A program made the position numbers and the translations under genes. Below are positions 10,666-21,352 of a stretch of DNA of 64,000 nucleotides, one piece after another. Each line of letters starts with the position of its first letter. The first letter of the stretch is position 1. Source of the stretch: Orobanche coerulescens. Taxonomy: Eukaryota; Streptophyta; Magnoliopsida; Lamiales; Orobanchaceae. The stretch lies in contig CM065818.1 in NCBI GenBank assembly GCA_033398695.1, positions 79,976,092 through 80,040,091 of the forward strand, read 5' to 3'. The notes beneath the pieces are model-generated. The model was not told the origin of the DNA. It saw only the letters and a list, made by a program, of their open reading frames with translations, and did not search any database.

Positions 10666-11315
10666 GTACTAGAATCCCAATCTAGTAGTCCAAGTTCCCT
10701 GCTTAGCTCTAGAAACCTTTCTTCTGGTAAAGGTTTTGTGAATATATCAGCAATTTCGTACTCTGTGCTGACTCTTTCCACTCTTACTCTCTTTTTAAGC
10801 ACATGATCTCTGATGAAATGATGTTTGACATCTATGTGCTTTGTTATTGGGTGAAAAACTAGATTGTTTGTTATTGCAATTGTACTGTTTTTGTCACACC
10901 AGATTGGAACTTCATTTGCTATGATGTTGTAGTCCCTTCGTTGTTGTCTGATCCAGAGAATTTGAGCACAACAGCTACCTGCAGCTAAGTATTCTGACTC
11001 AATTGTGGATATTGAGTTAGATACTTGCTATTTTATGAACCATGATATTAGTCTGGTTCCTAGGAACTGACATGTTCCACTGGTGCTTTTTCTGTCAATC
11101 CTACATCCTGCAAAATCTGCATTTGAATATCCTGAGAGTTCAAGGTTGTCATCCTTGGGATACCATAATCTAACATTGATTGTGGATTTAAGATATATGA
11201 TTATTCTCTTAGCTGCTTCCTGGTGAGACTGCTTTGACTTGGATTGGAATCTGGTACACACTCCTACTGCATATGAAATATCTGGTCTGCTTGCAGTGAG
11301 ATAAAAGTGATCCAA
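10665..11315 (-). pseudogene. Sire-B RNase H
   Basis: Copia-type RNase H on the minus strand. It opens with YLTASRPDISYAVGVC and TRFQSKSKQSH, then LWYPKDDNLELSGYSNADFAG (first catalytic Asp in the SNADFAG motif) and RKSTSGTCQFLG. After a stop near 11028 the frame continues with ESEYLAAG (catalytic Glu), WCDKNSTIAITNN and the C-terminal FTKPLPEERF. One internal stop is present. It would degrade the RNA strand of the RNA:DNA hybrid during reverse transcription in the particle. Confidence 0.8.
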
Positions 11316-12218
11316 TTAGTCCTCTGTAGTGGGTTGGATCCACTGAAATGCCTTCTTCATCTGCATCAAGGTGGAGGGATGTGCTCATGGGAACTCTTAG
11401 TGATTTGGCTGAGTCCATGCCAAATATTTTGATTAATCTCTTGTATACTTGGCTTGGTTGATGAAGATTCCATTGTCAACTTGTTTGACTTGCAAACCAA
11501 GAAAGAAATTTGGCTTTCCCATCATACTCATCTCAAATTATCCTTGCATAAGAGTTGAGAATTTTTCACATAGCTCAGGGTTGGTTGAGCCAAATATGAT
11601 ATCATTCACATATATTTGAACAAGTAATATGTGGTCTTCATGTTTCACTCTGAATAGGGTCTTGTCCACCTTTCCTTTGCTGAATCCGTTCTTCTACAGA
11701 AACACAGATAGTGTCTCATATCATGCTCTTGGTGCTTGCTTGAGTCCATATAGAGTTTTCAAAAACTTGTATACTTTGTCTCCTTTGACAAATCCGGGGG
11801 TTTTTCTCCACATATACTTCTTCTTCTAGTACTCCATTGAGAAATGCACTTTTTACGTCCATTTGATAGACTTCAAAATCCTTAAATGCTGCATATGAAA
11901 GAAATGGTCTGATAGCTCCAAGTCTTGCAACATGTGCATAGGTTTCATAAAATCTATTCCTTCACATTGATCATATCTTTTTGCAACAAGTCTGGATTTA
12001 TTCCTAACAACAGCTCCATCTTCATCACATTTGTTATTATACACCCATTTGGTGCCTATTACTTTCTTGTGATTTGGTCTGTCTGTTAGTTCCCAGACAT
12101 CGTTTCTTTCCATCTGATTTAGCTCTTCTTGCATTGATATTATCCATGAGTAATCCTCTAGTGCTTGATCTGTTGTCTTGGGTTCCATTTGAGACATGAA
12201 ACATGAGAACATAGCCAT
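11316..12218 (-). pseudogene. Sire-B reverse transcriptase, with mutated catalytic motif
   Basis: Minus-strand Copia RT, frameshifted. Recognisable in order: [65 protein letters not shown], and the catalytic box near 11600, which reads QIYVNDIIFGS. The normal box is YVDD; here the first Asp is Asn, so polymerase activity would be lost even without the frameshifts. The upstream linker (12230-12650) has a short tandem peptide repeat around EDPTAD. Confidence 0.82.
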
Positions 12219-12656
12219 TCCTGCTGGTTATGTAGATTGTCTGGTTTTGACTCCATCAGTTAGGTTTCCAATGATTTGTTGAATAGGATGATCTCTGATC
12301 CATTTGGGGATATCATCTTTAGAGTTTGTTCCCCCTGTTGAGTTCCTTTGATGAACTTCGTCTCTCTCTGCATCAGCTTGGTTTTGGCCTCCTTGAACTG
12401 CATCTGGATCGGCTATGGTTTTATCATCTGCAGATGGGGATCCTGTCTGCTCTCCAGGTGTGTCTTTAGCAACTGCAGTTGGAACACGTACAGTTGGGTT
12501 TCCTGTCTGCTCTGCAGTTGGGTCTTCAAGATGATCTGCAGTTGGGTCTTCAGGCTAATCTGCAGTTGGGTCTTCAAATGAATCCATCATTCTTGTGTCA
12601 TGAATGATAACTTCTTCTAGGGTGGCGGATTTGTGGTTTTTCTCAATTGATTCAAC

Positions 12657-13604
12657 CTATTTCCTGTATTCAACAGTGGACACATCAAACACAACATGAG
12701 GTGTTTCTTCCACAAATAATGTTCTTTTGTTAAAAACTTTGTATGCCTTGCTTATTTGTAAGTATCCCATAAAGAGACCATCATCAGTTTTAGCATCAAA
12801 GGCATTCAGTTGGGTTTTACCATTGTTGGGGATGAAACACTTGCAACCAAATGTATGAAAGTATGCAACAGTTGGTGTTCTGTCATTCCAAACCTCATAA
12901 GGAGTTTTGCCATGTCTCCCTACTATCATACTCCTGTTCTGAGTATGACATGCTGTGTTGACAGCTTCAGTCCAGAACCTCTTTGGCAGGTCAGCTTCTG
13001 CAATCATTGACCTGGCATCTTTCTTCAAGGTTCTGTTTCTTCTTTCAGCAACACCATTTTGCTGTGGTGTTCTTGCGGCAGAAGCTTCATGCTGGATTCA
13101 AATCTGATCACTATACTCAGTGACTGTCTTGTTGCGAAATTCTCCATCTCTATCTGATCTGATCTTGATGATGGAGAGGGATTTATCATTCTGAATCTTC
13201 CTTAGCAGCTCAGAAAGCTTTGTTAGTGTTTCACTCTTTTTATAGAGAAAAACAACCCATGTAAATCTGGAGTAATCATCCACTACTACTAGGGCATGCT
13301 TCCTTTCACTCAATGTAATTGGCTTGATGGGGCCAAAGATATCCATATGAAGTAGATCTAAAATATTGGTGGTGAGAGTGGTAGGTTGAACTGGTTTGAA
13401 TGATGCTCTGGTTTGCTTTCCTTTCTGGCATGCATCACAGAGAGCTTCTTTCTTGAATACTTCTTCTGGAAGTCCTCTGACTTGCTTTTGAGAGCTTATC
13501 TTGTTGATGGCCTTGAAATTTAGGTGACATAATCTCTTGTGCCATAGCCATCCATTTTCAGCAATTGTTTTAGATAGAAAACAGGTGTTTGGAGTGCCTG
13601 TATT
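12657..13604 (-). pseudogene. Sire-B integrase
   Basis: Copia integrase on the minus strand in pieces. The core keeps catalytic residues: Asp in MDIFGPIKP (13346), Asp in RSDRDGEFRN, and, after a stop near 13098, Glu in NGVAERRNRTL. The C-terminal part includes FHTFGCKCFIPNN and ends FDVSTVEYRK at 12657. The N-terminal zinc region (13604-13350) is frameshifted. Integrase would join element cDNA to host DNA. Confidence 0.82.
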
Positions 13605-13920
13605 CTAGTCTATCATGTAGACATCTATTCTTCTGAATCCTTGTAGCTTCACTTCTCCAGATAAGATATCAATCACCATGCATTTCCAAATAGTGAAGAC
13701 TACTCGGTTCTTTTCATCACAGAATTGGCTTATGCTCAAAAGGTTGTATTTGAGCCCTTTGACATAATGAACTTTGGATATAGTTATGTTTCCTATGTGC
13801 AGCTCCCCAAATCCTTTTGTCTGACCTTTAGAGCTATCTCCAAAGGTTACATCTGGACCTCTTTCTTTGATGTAGTTTAAAAGCACCTTCTTATTCCCTG
13901 TCATGTGCCTTGAGCTTCCA
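13605..13920 (-). pseudogene. Sire-B aspartic protease
   Basis: Minus strand encodes a retropepsin of Copia type: WFVDSGSSRHMTGNK (active-site DSG near 13915), then VTFGDSSKGQTKGFGE, VHYVKGLKYNLLSISQFCD. The open frame from MTGNK ends at 13605. It would process the Gag-Pol polyprotein. The active-site motif is intact, but the reading frame linking it to gag is broken. Confidence 0.8.
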
Positions 13921-13948
13921 GAATCTACAAACCATTCTTCACCTTCTA

Positions 13949-15549
13949 TTATTGAACTTGAGGAGATGTGGTAGTAGTCCTTCCACCTTTTCTACAATCA
14001 GACAAGCAGAGATTTAGGTACCCACATTTGTGTGGGTCCTTTGGGGTTAGTAGGCTTCCTGGAGAATTGGTTTCTCCTTGGATTATAAAAGTTATGTTGA
14101 CTACCCTTATAAGGTGTGTGCTGTGTGGGTCTATATCCTTGGTTAGGATTGTATACTGGATATGTCTCATAAAACCTGTGGTGTGGGCTATTTCTAAATC
14201 TTGGTTGAGACCATTTAGTAAATTATTGGGGTCTCCACACTTGTTCATTTTGGAACTTTTGATAACCTTGAGGTTTCCATTTACCTCTCCCATTTTGAAA
14301 TCTATTTTTGGGGAGTCTTTGGTAATAGTTTGCATAATGTTTTGACTGCCGCTCCTGCCTTGGCCGTTGCCTAGTCTCTTGTCTAGGTGGCTGCCTTTTG
14401 AACCTTGGCTGCTGCCGAAACTGCTGATTGGGCTGCTGCCTATATTGAAATACGGGTTTTATAGGCTCACCTGTCTGGACATAAGTTTCTTCTTGACAAA
14501 AGTGGTTTTAGAACTAGAGGAAGTGTTAGGGTCATATCCAAGGCATGATCTTAAATACAGTGGCCTCTTGTTCATACACAATTCATCCAGGGTTATGGAT
14601 GCCTTTAAGGATGTTATTTCCTTAGCTTGTGTTTTACATAGCTGTGTCAGTTTGGTAAACTCACATTTGACATGAGCAAGTGCATCTGATTTCTCACTGT
14701 TTAAAACAGTTAGCCTTTTAATCTCAGTTGTGGTATTATCAGCTGCCTGTTTTTCATATTCAGATTTGAATTTTTACTCTAGGCTGAGTTTTTCAAAATT
14801 ATTTTTTAGCTGCTTATTCCCATCTGCAGCTGTGTTTTCGCGGCTGTCACAGTCAAGCGTGCAGATTTTAATTTTTCAAAGTCTTTGTGGAGCTATTTGA
14901 CAAATTCATGTAAGTCAATATCTTGAGATATGTCTGAGGTGTCATTATTTGAAATTGAGGGTTTCGATGTTACCTCTTCATCAGCTAGGTTGGCCAATAG
15001 ATAGTTATAGTCTTGATCATTATCAAGGAAGAATCCACTGCTAGATTCTACTCTTTCTTGGTCTTCTCTAATGAAAACTTTCCTTTTGTACTCTTTTTTC
15101 CCACTTCTTTTTTGCCTTCATCCTTATTGAGTTCTGGACAGTCAAACTGGATATGTCCAATTTTGTGGCACTTGTAGCATTCCACCTTCCAGTTGCCAGC
15201 CTTTTGGTTCCTTCTTGGATTGTCCTTGTAGTTCTTCTTGTACTTGGAATAATACTTCCTGAAATTGTTGAATCTTTGCATGATGAAAGCCATCTCTTCT
15301 TCAAAATTCAAAGGGCTGGGGGACTGACTTCAGCTAGACTCTTTGCAAATGATTCTACTGCAAATGCTATCCCTTTTTTAGCTGGTTCATTAGATGATGA
15401 ACAGGGTAGCTCAAATTCATAGGCCTTTAGATTAGAAAACGGCTCCTGGATTTTTAACTTGTTGAGATCCTTTGATTCTCTCATGGCCACAACTTTCATG
15501 CTTCATTCAGGGTTGAGAGATCTTAAAACTTTTAGAGCCATTTCCCTGT
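13949..15549 (-). pseudogene. Sire-B gag C-terminal half with CCHC zinc knuckle and gag-pol linker
   Basis: From 15549 the minus strand reads ALKVLRSLNPE, then MRESKDLNKLKIQEPF, as in Copia UBN2-type Gag, then after a frameshift near 15310 NFEEEMAFIMQRFNNFRK and the zinc knuckle CYKCHKIGHIQFDC (C-x2-C-x4-H-x4-C, near 15180-15140). 15047-13949 is decayed linker towards protease. The N-terminal half of Gag is missing because Angela-A inserted at 15549/15550. Confidence 0.78.
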
Positions 15550-17414
15550 TGTTGGGATTATGGGAACAAAAATAAATGTGCAGCGGAATAATAATAAAGA
15601 ATCCCAAATAGGATCGATCAAGTAACATATATATGAAAAAATAGACTGACGAAGATAAAAGGATTAAGGTCCCATACTCTTGAAGCCTTTGATAATTTCT
15701 TCGTAAGATGATGATGTTCACGAACCCGAGCGCGAGCACAAAATACCTTTGTCCCAAACACCGAAAGCACGATGTCTCTACTTCACACGCGTCGGAACTT
15801 GATCGGAAAAATCTATGCAATCCGTTCTTGAAGGAACACGGCTAGGAATCACTATAGAAATTTTTCTCTCAATATTTCTTACTTATTTTCACTTCTAAAA
15901 TGAACAACACATAAAGAAAAATTTTCTCCCTTCTCTCTTAATATGGTTCGGCCGAAAATAATGAAAGTGTAGGTTGTGTGGTTAGGAAAGATGATTAATA
16001 TATCTACATACAAGACATTATGATAAGATATATCATTTAATGAATCATCACATGATGCCATCAAATGGAATCATGTTCAAAAGTCTTCACCACCAACCAA
16101 ATAAACAAAGGTAACACCATGTAGGAAACGGAGGGGGGCAGCCATGAAGAAGCTTCCAGGAAACGGGTCGAGTCATTCGGCTCGTGTACCGGACGTTCGT
16201 CAAACGAATCTGTTTAATACACTCCGTTTTATTTTCAATTTATTTATACTTAATTAATTAATTATATCAAATACAAATATATTTCTCTTAAAAAATATTA
16301 TTTATGAATTAAATTAATTTCCCAATAACTTAATTTCAATTCATAAGACCGCTATTTTTATTTATCCAATAAATCATAATTAGATATTCAATATATAATA
16401 TTTATAGAGAGATGATAAAATCATATTTTTTCGTCAACGATTCTGTTGTGCGACTCTGTAGGTCCGTCTCAGCCGGCATTGGGTGGAACGAATTAGTGCG
16501 GGCAGCACTTAGCCAGTCTACTGGGCCGCACTGTAAACCCCGACTGAAAACGAATGAAGAGATCATTCCAGAACCATTATGTCGTGAATACCATATATGT
16601 ATAGACCCTTCATCAAATGTACCGGTCAAGTCTTTGGGTCACGGTAAAGTCAAACCGTACTGTTGACTAGACACTATACATGTGTTAATGCAAATCAAGA
16701 TCGACTAATTACTAGTGTATCTAATACGACTAGATCATAATGCTTTGGCCAAAGACTTATGATCTTATTTGCCATTAACCGTATAGAACATTCGCCTGCT
16801 CACTAGCAGGAGATAGAATCTTTTCTTGGCGTATAGTATAAACTGCTACCTGCCCATATAGTCCGCACTTCGAGGTTGGCTCAGTGATTAAGAAAATGAG
16901 TCTAACTACTCTAATGACAAAATAAACATCACATGCACATCTCTTACTGAACCCTCAAGTCAATGGTCCACGTATACTATCACAACCTTTCGATTCATCA
17001 TCGACTCTCCAAGAGTGAATACCGTGTGACTGAATCAAGTATGAGTCATGTCGAGTATACTGGTCCCACCAATATACTTATAACTACGCTATCAAGACAT
17101 GCACATGCCCTAGCATCAGTTATACAAGTCTTACTCAAAACTTAATGCCCAATTAAGTTTATCAACTTGCGAACGGTTTACGTAAATAAACTTTAAACAC
17201 TTCCAGTGCATTTTCTCTTATTCGATAACGAGAATGGAATGTTTGCTCTTATTTACATGGACTTCACTTCAATGTTTACCAAATCAAGAATGCATTTGAA
17301 ATACAATAAATAGTGAATGAATCATATTGCATTTTATTGATAATTCCATAATTACAAATGGAATGCCCCTTCTCTCTCATCCCCTGAGTGGCATTCGAGG
17401 GCATATTCCTAACA
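15550..17414 (-). repeat. 3' LTR of Angela-A
   Basis: Minus strand starts TGTTAGGAATATGCCCTCG at 17414 after the PPT and ends CCCATAATCCCAACA at 15550. No ORF of note inside. The start is the same family as the short fragment at 53284-53340, and the U5 end (GACGCGTGTGAAGTAGAGACA, TGCTTGATCGATCC) matches Angela-B near 31135-31345. Confidence 0.85.
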
Positions 17415-17428
17415 ATATCCCACTTGCA
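17415..17428 (-). other. Polypurine tract of Angela-A
   Basis: Minus strand AAGTGGGATATTG precedes TTAGGAATATGCC. AAGTGGGAGATTGTTAGG is a usual form in this lineage. Confidence 0.65.
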
Positions 17429-17429
17429 C

Positions 17430-18308
17430 TCAATGCCATACATCATGGTATCTAATACCCATGTTCTTCAGATGTCTTTCCAAGAGAGCCTGAGATAACG
17501 CCTTAGTCAGCAGGTCAGAGACATTGTCTTCTAAGTCTACTCTATGCAACGAAACATATCCTTTTTCAACCATCTCTCGAACGATGTGATACTTTCTCTC
17601 TATATGCTTGGTGTTGTGGTGAGCCTTTGGATCCTTGGCTTGGGCGACAGCTCCATCATTATCATAGAATAGTGATATAGGCATCTTCGTATTAGGTACC
17701 ACTTGAAGTCCTTGCACAAACTTCTGCATCCAAAATGCTTCGTTGCTAGCCTCTGAGGCAGCTTGGTACTCTGCTTGGCAGGTGAAATCTGTAGTAGCGC
17801 TTTGCTTGGAGCTTCTCCAAGATACTGCTCCTCCATTGAGTGTAAACAAATACCCAGATGTCGACTTAGAGTCTTCCTTGTCTCCTTGAAAATCAGAATC
17901 GGTGAATCCAACCACCTTCAGTTCTCCAGCACCGTAAGTAAGAACCATATCTCTAGTTCTTCTTAAGTACTTAAGAATGTTCTTGATGGCAGTCCAGTGT
18001 TCCCTTCCCAGGTTTGCTTGAAATCAACTTACCACACTCACAGCATAGGCTAAGTCCGGTCTCGTACACAACATAGCGTACATGAGGCTACCCACTGCCG
18101 AGGCATAGGGTAACTTACTCATCTCTCTCTTGTCTTCCTCATTTTGAGGACACATTTTCGTGGTGATATGAATTCCATGTCACATGGGAAGGAACCCTCT
18201 TTTAGAATCATCCATGTTGAATCTTCTCAGGATTTTATCTATATAGAGGGCTTGGGAAAGTCCTATCATTGTTCACGGTCTATCTCTATAAAGACAGATC
18301 CCTAGAAT
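17430..18308 (-). pseudogene. Angela-A RNase H and RT C-terminus
   Basis: 17948-17430 is a 172-codon open frame. It contains VGFTDSDFQGDKEDSKSTSG (catalytic Asp in TDSDFQG), TCQAEYQAASEA (catalytic Glu), YDNDGAVAQAKDP and NVSDLLTKAL, ending MGIRYHDVWH with the stop 15 bp before the LTR. Upstream, 18308-17949 holds frameshifted AVGSLMYAMLCTRPDLAYAV and YLRRTRDMVLTYG. RNase H itself looks complete; defects are a stop after SVVS and others upstream. Confidence 0.85.
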
Positions 18309-18881
18309 CTAGGAAGCTTCTCCCAAGTCTTTCATAGAGAACATTTTAGAAAGGCAACATTTCACAGTGCTGAGCATTGCTACGTTATTTTCCATAAGTA
18401 GAATATCATCTACATATAGTACTAAGAACGCAGTGTTGCTCCCACTGACCTTTTTGTAAACACATGGATCAACCTCATTTCTCACGAAATCAAAGTCCTT
18501 AACTGCTTCGTCAAATCGAAGGTTCCAACTTCGAGAAGCTTGCTTTAGCCCATAAATGGCTCGTTGCAATTTACACACCTTATGAATATTATCTTTGGAC
18601 ACAAAACTTTTAGGCTATTCCATGTAGATTTCCTCCTCGAGGTATCCATTTAGAAAAGCCGTTTTGACATCCATTTGCCATATTTCATAATCATAAGGGG
18701 CAGCAATGGCAAGCATCATGCGAATCGACTTGATCATAGCTACGGGCGAGAAGGTATCATGATAATCGATCCCTTCCCTTTGGGTATAACCCTTTGCCAA
18801 AAACCTGGCCTTATAGGCGTCAACCTTGCCATCCCCACCAGTCTTTCTCTTGTAGATCCATTTACTTCCAATAGGCTTCAT
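18309..18881 (-). pseudogene. Angela-A reverse transcriptase core
   Basis: Two open pieces split by one stop near 18612. 18881-18615 holds KPIGSKWIYKRK, KARFLAKGYTQREGIDY and IWQMDVKTAFLNGYLEEEIYM (first catalytic Asp). 18602-18309 holds CKLQRAIYGLKQASRSWN and the intact catalytic YVDD within VLYVDDILLMENN. A single nonsense change separates the halves, so the RT core is less decayed than that of Sire-B. Confidence 0.87.
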
Positions 18882-20090
18882 GACAGTTGGTAGATCTACT
18901 AGAGTCTATACCTAATTGGCATGCAGCGAGCCTATCTCAGTTTCCATAGCTTCTTGCCATTTATCGGAGTCCACATCCACTACCGCTTGGTCATAGGTGA
19001 CAGGGCCATCCTCGTGGCTATCAGGTACATCGTGGAGACCCAGTTCCTCGACATGTGTATAGCCATACCTCTCAGTTGAGTTAGACACCCTATCAGACCT
19101 TCGAAGTGGAGGTTGTGTTACAGTAGGTTCGGTTCTTGGTCCCTGAATAGATGTCTCCTCAGGACTTTCTTTGTGCTATTCCAAAGAGACATTTCTACCC
19201 GATCCATCTTTCTGAATGAATTCATCCTCAAGGAAGTGCGCTTGTAAAGCCACAGTGACCCTATGGTCTTCTGGTATGTAGAATAGATAACCTATCGAGT
19301 CCTCTAGGTATCCAATGAAACGTCCCTTGATGGACCTCGCTTCCAGTTTGTCCACCTTAGCCTTCTTTACATAGGTTGGACATCCCCAAATTCTAACCCT
19401 TCCACATCTCATGCGGAGTGATAGGAATGGATTTGGAAGGACATCTATTTAGGATATAGGCAGCGGTAAGTAAGGCGTACCCCCACAGGTAAATTGGTAA
19501 ATCAGTGTAATTCAACATGGAGCGGACCATGTCCAACAAAGTCCGATTTATCCTTTCTGAAACACCATTTAACTGTAGGGTTCCTGGTGGCGTGAATTGT
19601 GAAACTATTCCATGTTCCTTAAGGAACTCATCAAACTCGATGCTCATATACTCGCCATCTCGGTCTGACCGAAGTGCCTTGATATGACATCCAGTCTGTT
19701 TTTCAACTAGGGCCTTAAATTCGTTGAATTTAGTAAAGGCTTCGGTTTTCTGTTTCATTGAGTACACAATACATACCTAGTATGATCATCTGTGAACGTT
19801 ATGAAATATTGATATCCATCTCGGGCTGTTTCTAAAGCACCACAAATATCGGTATGTACCAACCCAAGTTTTTCAGCAGCCCTTTCAAAAGTCCCTGTGA
19901 AGGGGGACTTAGTCATCTTGCCTCTAAGACAGGATTCACAAGTTGGATAGGGTTCTACACCCAATGGGCTTAAAAGTCCATCTTTCTCCATTTTGTAAAC
20001 CTTGATCTGACCAACGTGATCAAGTCTAAGGTGACACTTAAGAGCGTGATTAGTATCTTGCCTGCCACGTTTCCCAGTTATAGTGTTCAC
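18882..20090 (-). pseudogene. Angela-A integrase and linker to RT
   Basis: 20090-19755: zinc region with HLRLDHVGQI and CESCLRGKMTKSPF, then core Asp in LVHTDICGAL. 19767-19393: second Asp in ALRSDRDGEYMS and Glu in LNGVSERINRTLLDM, then WGYALLTAAYILNRCPSKS. 19412-19176: C-terminal ... WGCPTYVKK and FIGYLEDSIGYLFY. The linker down to 18882 is open in parts. A frame slip near 19760 and stops break it, but all catalytic residues are present. Confidence 0.85.
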
Positions 20091-20149
20091 TACTGATTTA
20101 TTTTGTAAGTTCAGATGATATAAAACATTCTACAATGGAGCTATGCCAA

Positions 20150-20480
20150 TCAATTTATTTTGAAAATAAATTTTACAACTATTATTGCCAATGAAGAAAG
20201 AAATCCTTTCCAGTCCAATACTAGAATGGATACAATGTTTTTATGCCCCTTGGGCAAAACCAGTACTTCATCTAAAGTCAAAATAAAACCGGATTCTAAA
20301 CCCAGTAGGACGGATCCAATATTAGTTGCCTCGACACTTTGTCCGCTTCCAACAGTGGTCATCACTTCCCCAGCTTCAATCTACCTACTTCGTTCCAGAT
20401 CTTGATTCATAGTACAAATATGAGAAGTAGCACCTGAATCCAGAATCTATGAAGCAGAATATACAGTAGCGGAACAATTG
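20150..20480 (-). pseudogene. Angela-A aspartic protease
   Basis: Minus strand near 20450 reads ILDSGATSHICTMNQDL, the retropepsin active-site motif DSGATSH, preceded by a stop codon where Trp or similar is usual. It continues as MTTVGSGQSVEATNIGS and DEVLVLPKGHKNIVSI. Two stops interrupt it. Confidence 0.8.
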
Positions 20481-20483
20481 GTT

Positions 20484-21332
20484 TCAAAAACAAAAAAGTT
20501 TTGTACCTGATGCACCATTTATCTTTGGACAAGTCTTACGCCAATAGCCCAGCTCACCGCATTCAAGCCATTTGTCCGTAGGTTTTGGACCGCCTACCTT
20601 CTGAACCTTTAGGGCCTTGCCCTTTCCTTTTTGCACCCCTTTCTTGGGTTTATACTGTTCGTAGGTCTTTTTATTCTTGTTCTTAGACCTCCAAGGCCCA
20701 GAAGAAATCACAAGATCAGCCTCCCTCGATTTAGTCTTCATGTTAGACTGTGTCGTCACTAGTTTATTTATTAGCCCAGCTAATGTGCATAAAATCTCAT
20801 TACAGTTGAAATTCATTACAAACTGTATGAAGGAGTCAGGCAGAGATTGATGGATGAGATCAATATGAAGGGATAAATCCATATGAAAGTTGAGCACCTC
20901 GAGCCTCTCAATCATAGAGATCATCTTGAGGACGTGGTCTCCCACTTTCTCCCCTTTCTTCATCCTAGCACTAAATAGCTGCTTCGATATCTCATATCTA
21001 GCAGTCCTACTGTGCTCCCCATAAAGCTCAGTCAAGTGTGCGAGATTCTGCCTAGCATAAGTCATTTTCTCTTGCGCTCTCTGCAGCTCATTATTCATTG
21101 ATCCCATAATAAAACCATGGACAAACACATCATCCTTGACCCATTTTTCATGGACGTCAATTTCTTCCTGATTACCCCTAGTCCGGACTGGAGTCGGTGG
21201 AATGTCTGCCTCCAAGACGTATCCCAGAGACTCAATGCTGAGTACAATCATCAGATTCCGCAACTAGTCAACAAAGTTGGGGCCAGTTAGGAGATTCTTT
21301 TCAAGTAGTATTGCAAGTGGTTTCTTTGCCAT
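20484..21332 (-). pseudogene. Angela-A Gag
   Basis: Starts MAKKPLAILLEKNLLTGPNF at 21332; a stop near 21264 precedes the long open piece 21263-20484 (259 codons). Gag features: ESLGYVLEADIPPTP, KWVKDDVFVHGFIMGSMNNEL, ISKQLFSARMKKGEKVGDHVLKM. The zinc knuckle is damaged: WLECGELGYWRKTC lacks the first Cys and has Tyr for His. The genuine start is supported by its Met and by typical Angela N-termini. The 20 bp between the start and 21352 are all that remains of the 5' leader. Confidence 0.82.
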
Positions 21333-21352
21333 TTTTAGAGAGATATAGTTCA

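Larger units (their letters stand above)
1102..15549 (-). mobile_element. Sire-B: Sirevirus-like Copia element, interrupted and lacking its 5' end
   Basis: Read on the minus strand the order is gag (15549-15048), protease (about 13920-13605), integrase (13604-12657), RT (12218-11316), RNase H (11315-10665), an additional ORF in env position (10185-7774 and 3690-2981), PPT, and 3' LTR. This PR-INT-RT-RH order is diagnostic of Copia, and the long extra ORF between RNase H and the 3' LTR is a Sirevirus trait. The element is split by TRG at 3696-7768, and its gag is cut at 15549 by Angela-A. No 5' LTR or PBS is visible. Many frameshifts and stops, plus an altered RT catalytic motif, mean it cannot be autonomous now. 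Confidence 0.85.
15550..21352 (-). mobile_element. Angela-A: Angela/BARE-type Copia element lacking its 5' LTR
   Basis: Minus-strand order is gag (21332-20484), protease, integrase, RT, RNase H, PPT, 3' LTR (17414-15550). The lineage call rests on RNase H and RT signatures (SGYLFTLNGGAVSWRSSKQ, VEKGYVSLHRVDLEDN) and on the 1.87-kb LTR, a length typical of Angela/BARE. Its 3' LTR end lies in Sire-B gag. The gag start is only about 20 bp from the Tekay-A LTR, so the 5' LTR and PBS are gone, by insertion of Tekay-A followed by loss, or by deletion. Confidence 0.85.

Noticed and set aside
13968..14345. 125-codon plus-strand ORF
   Set aside because: Antisense to the Sire-B gag-pol linker; no motif.
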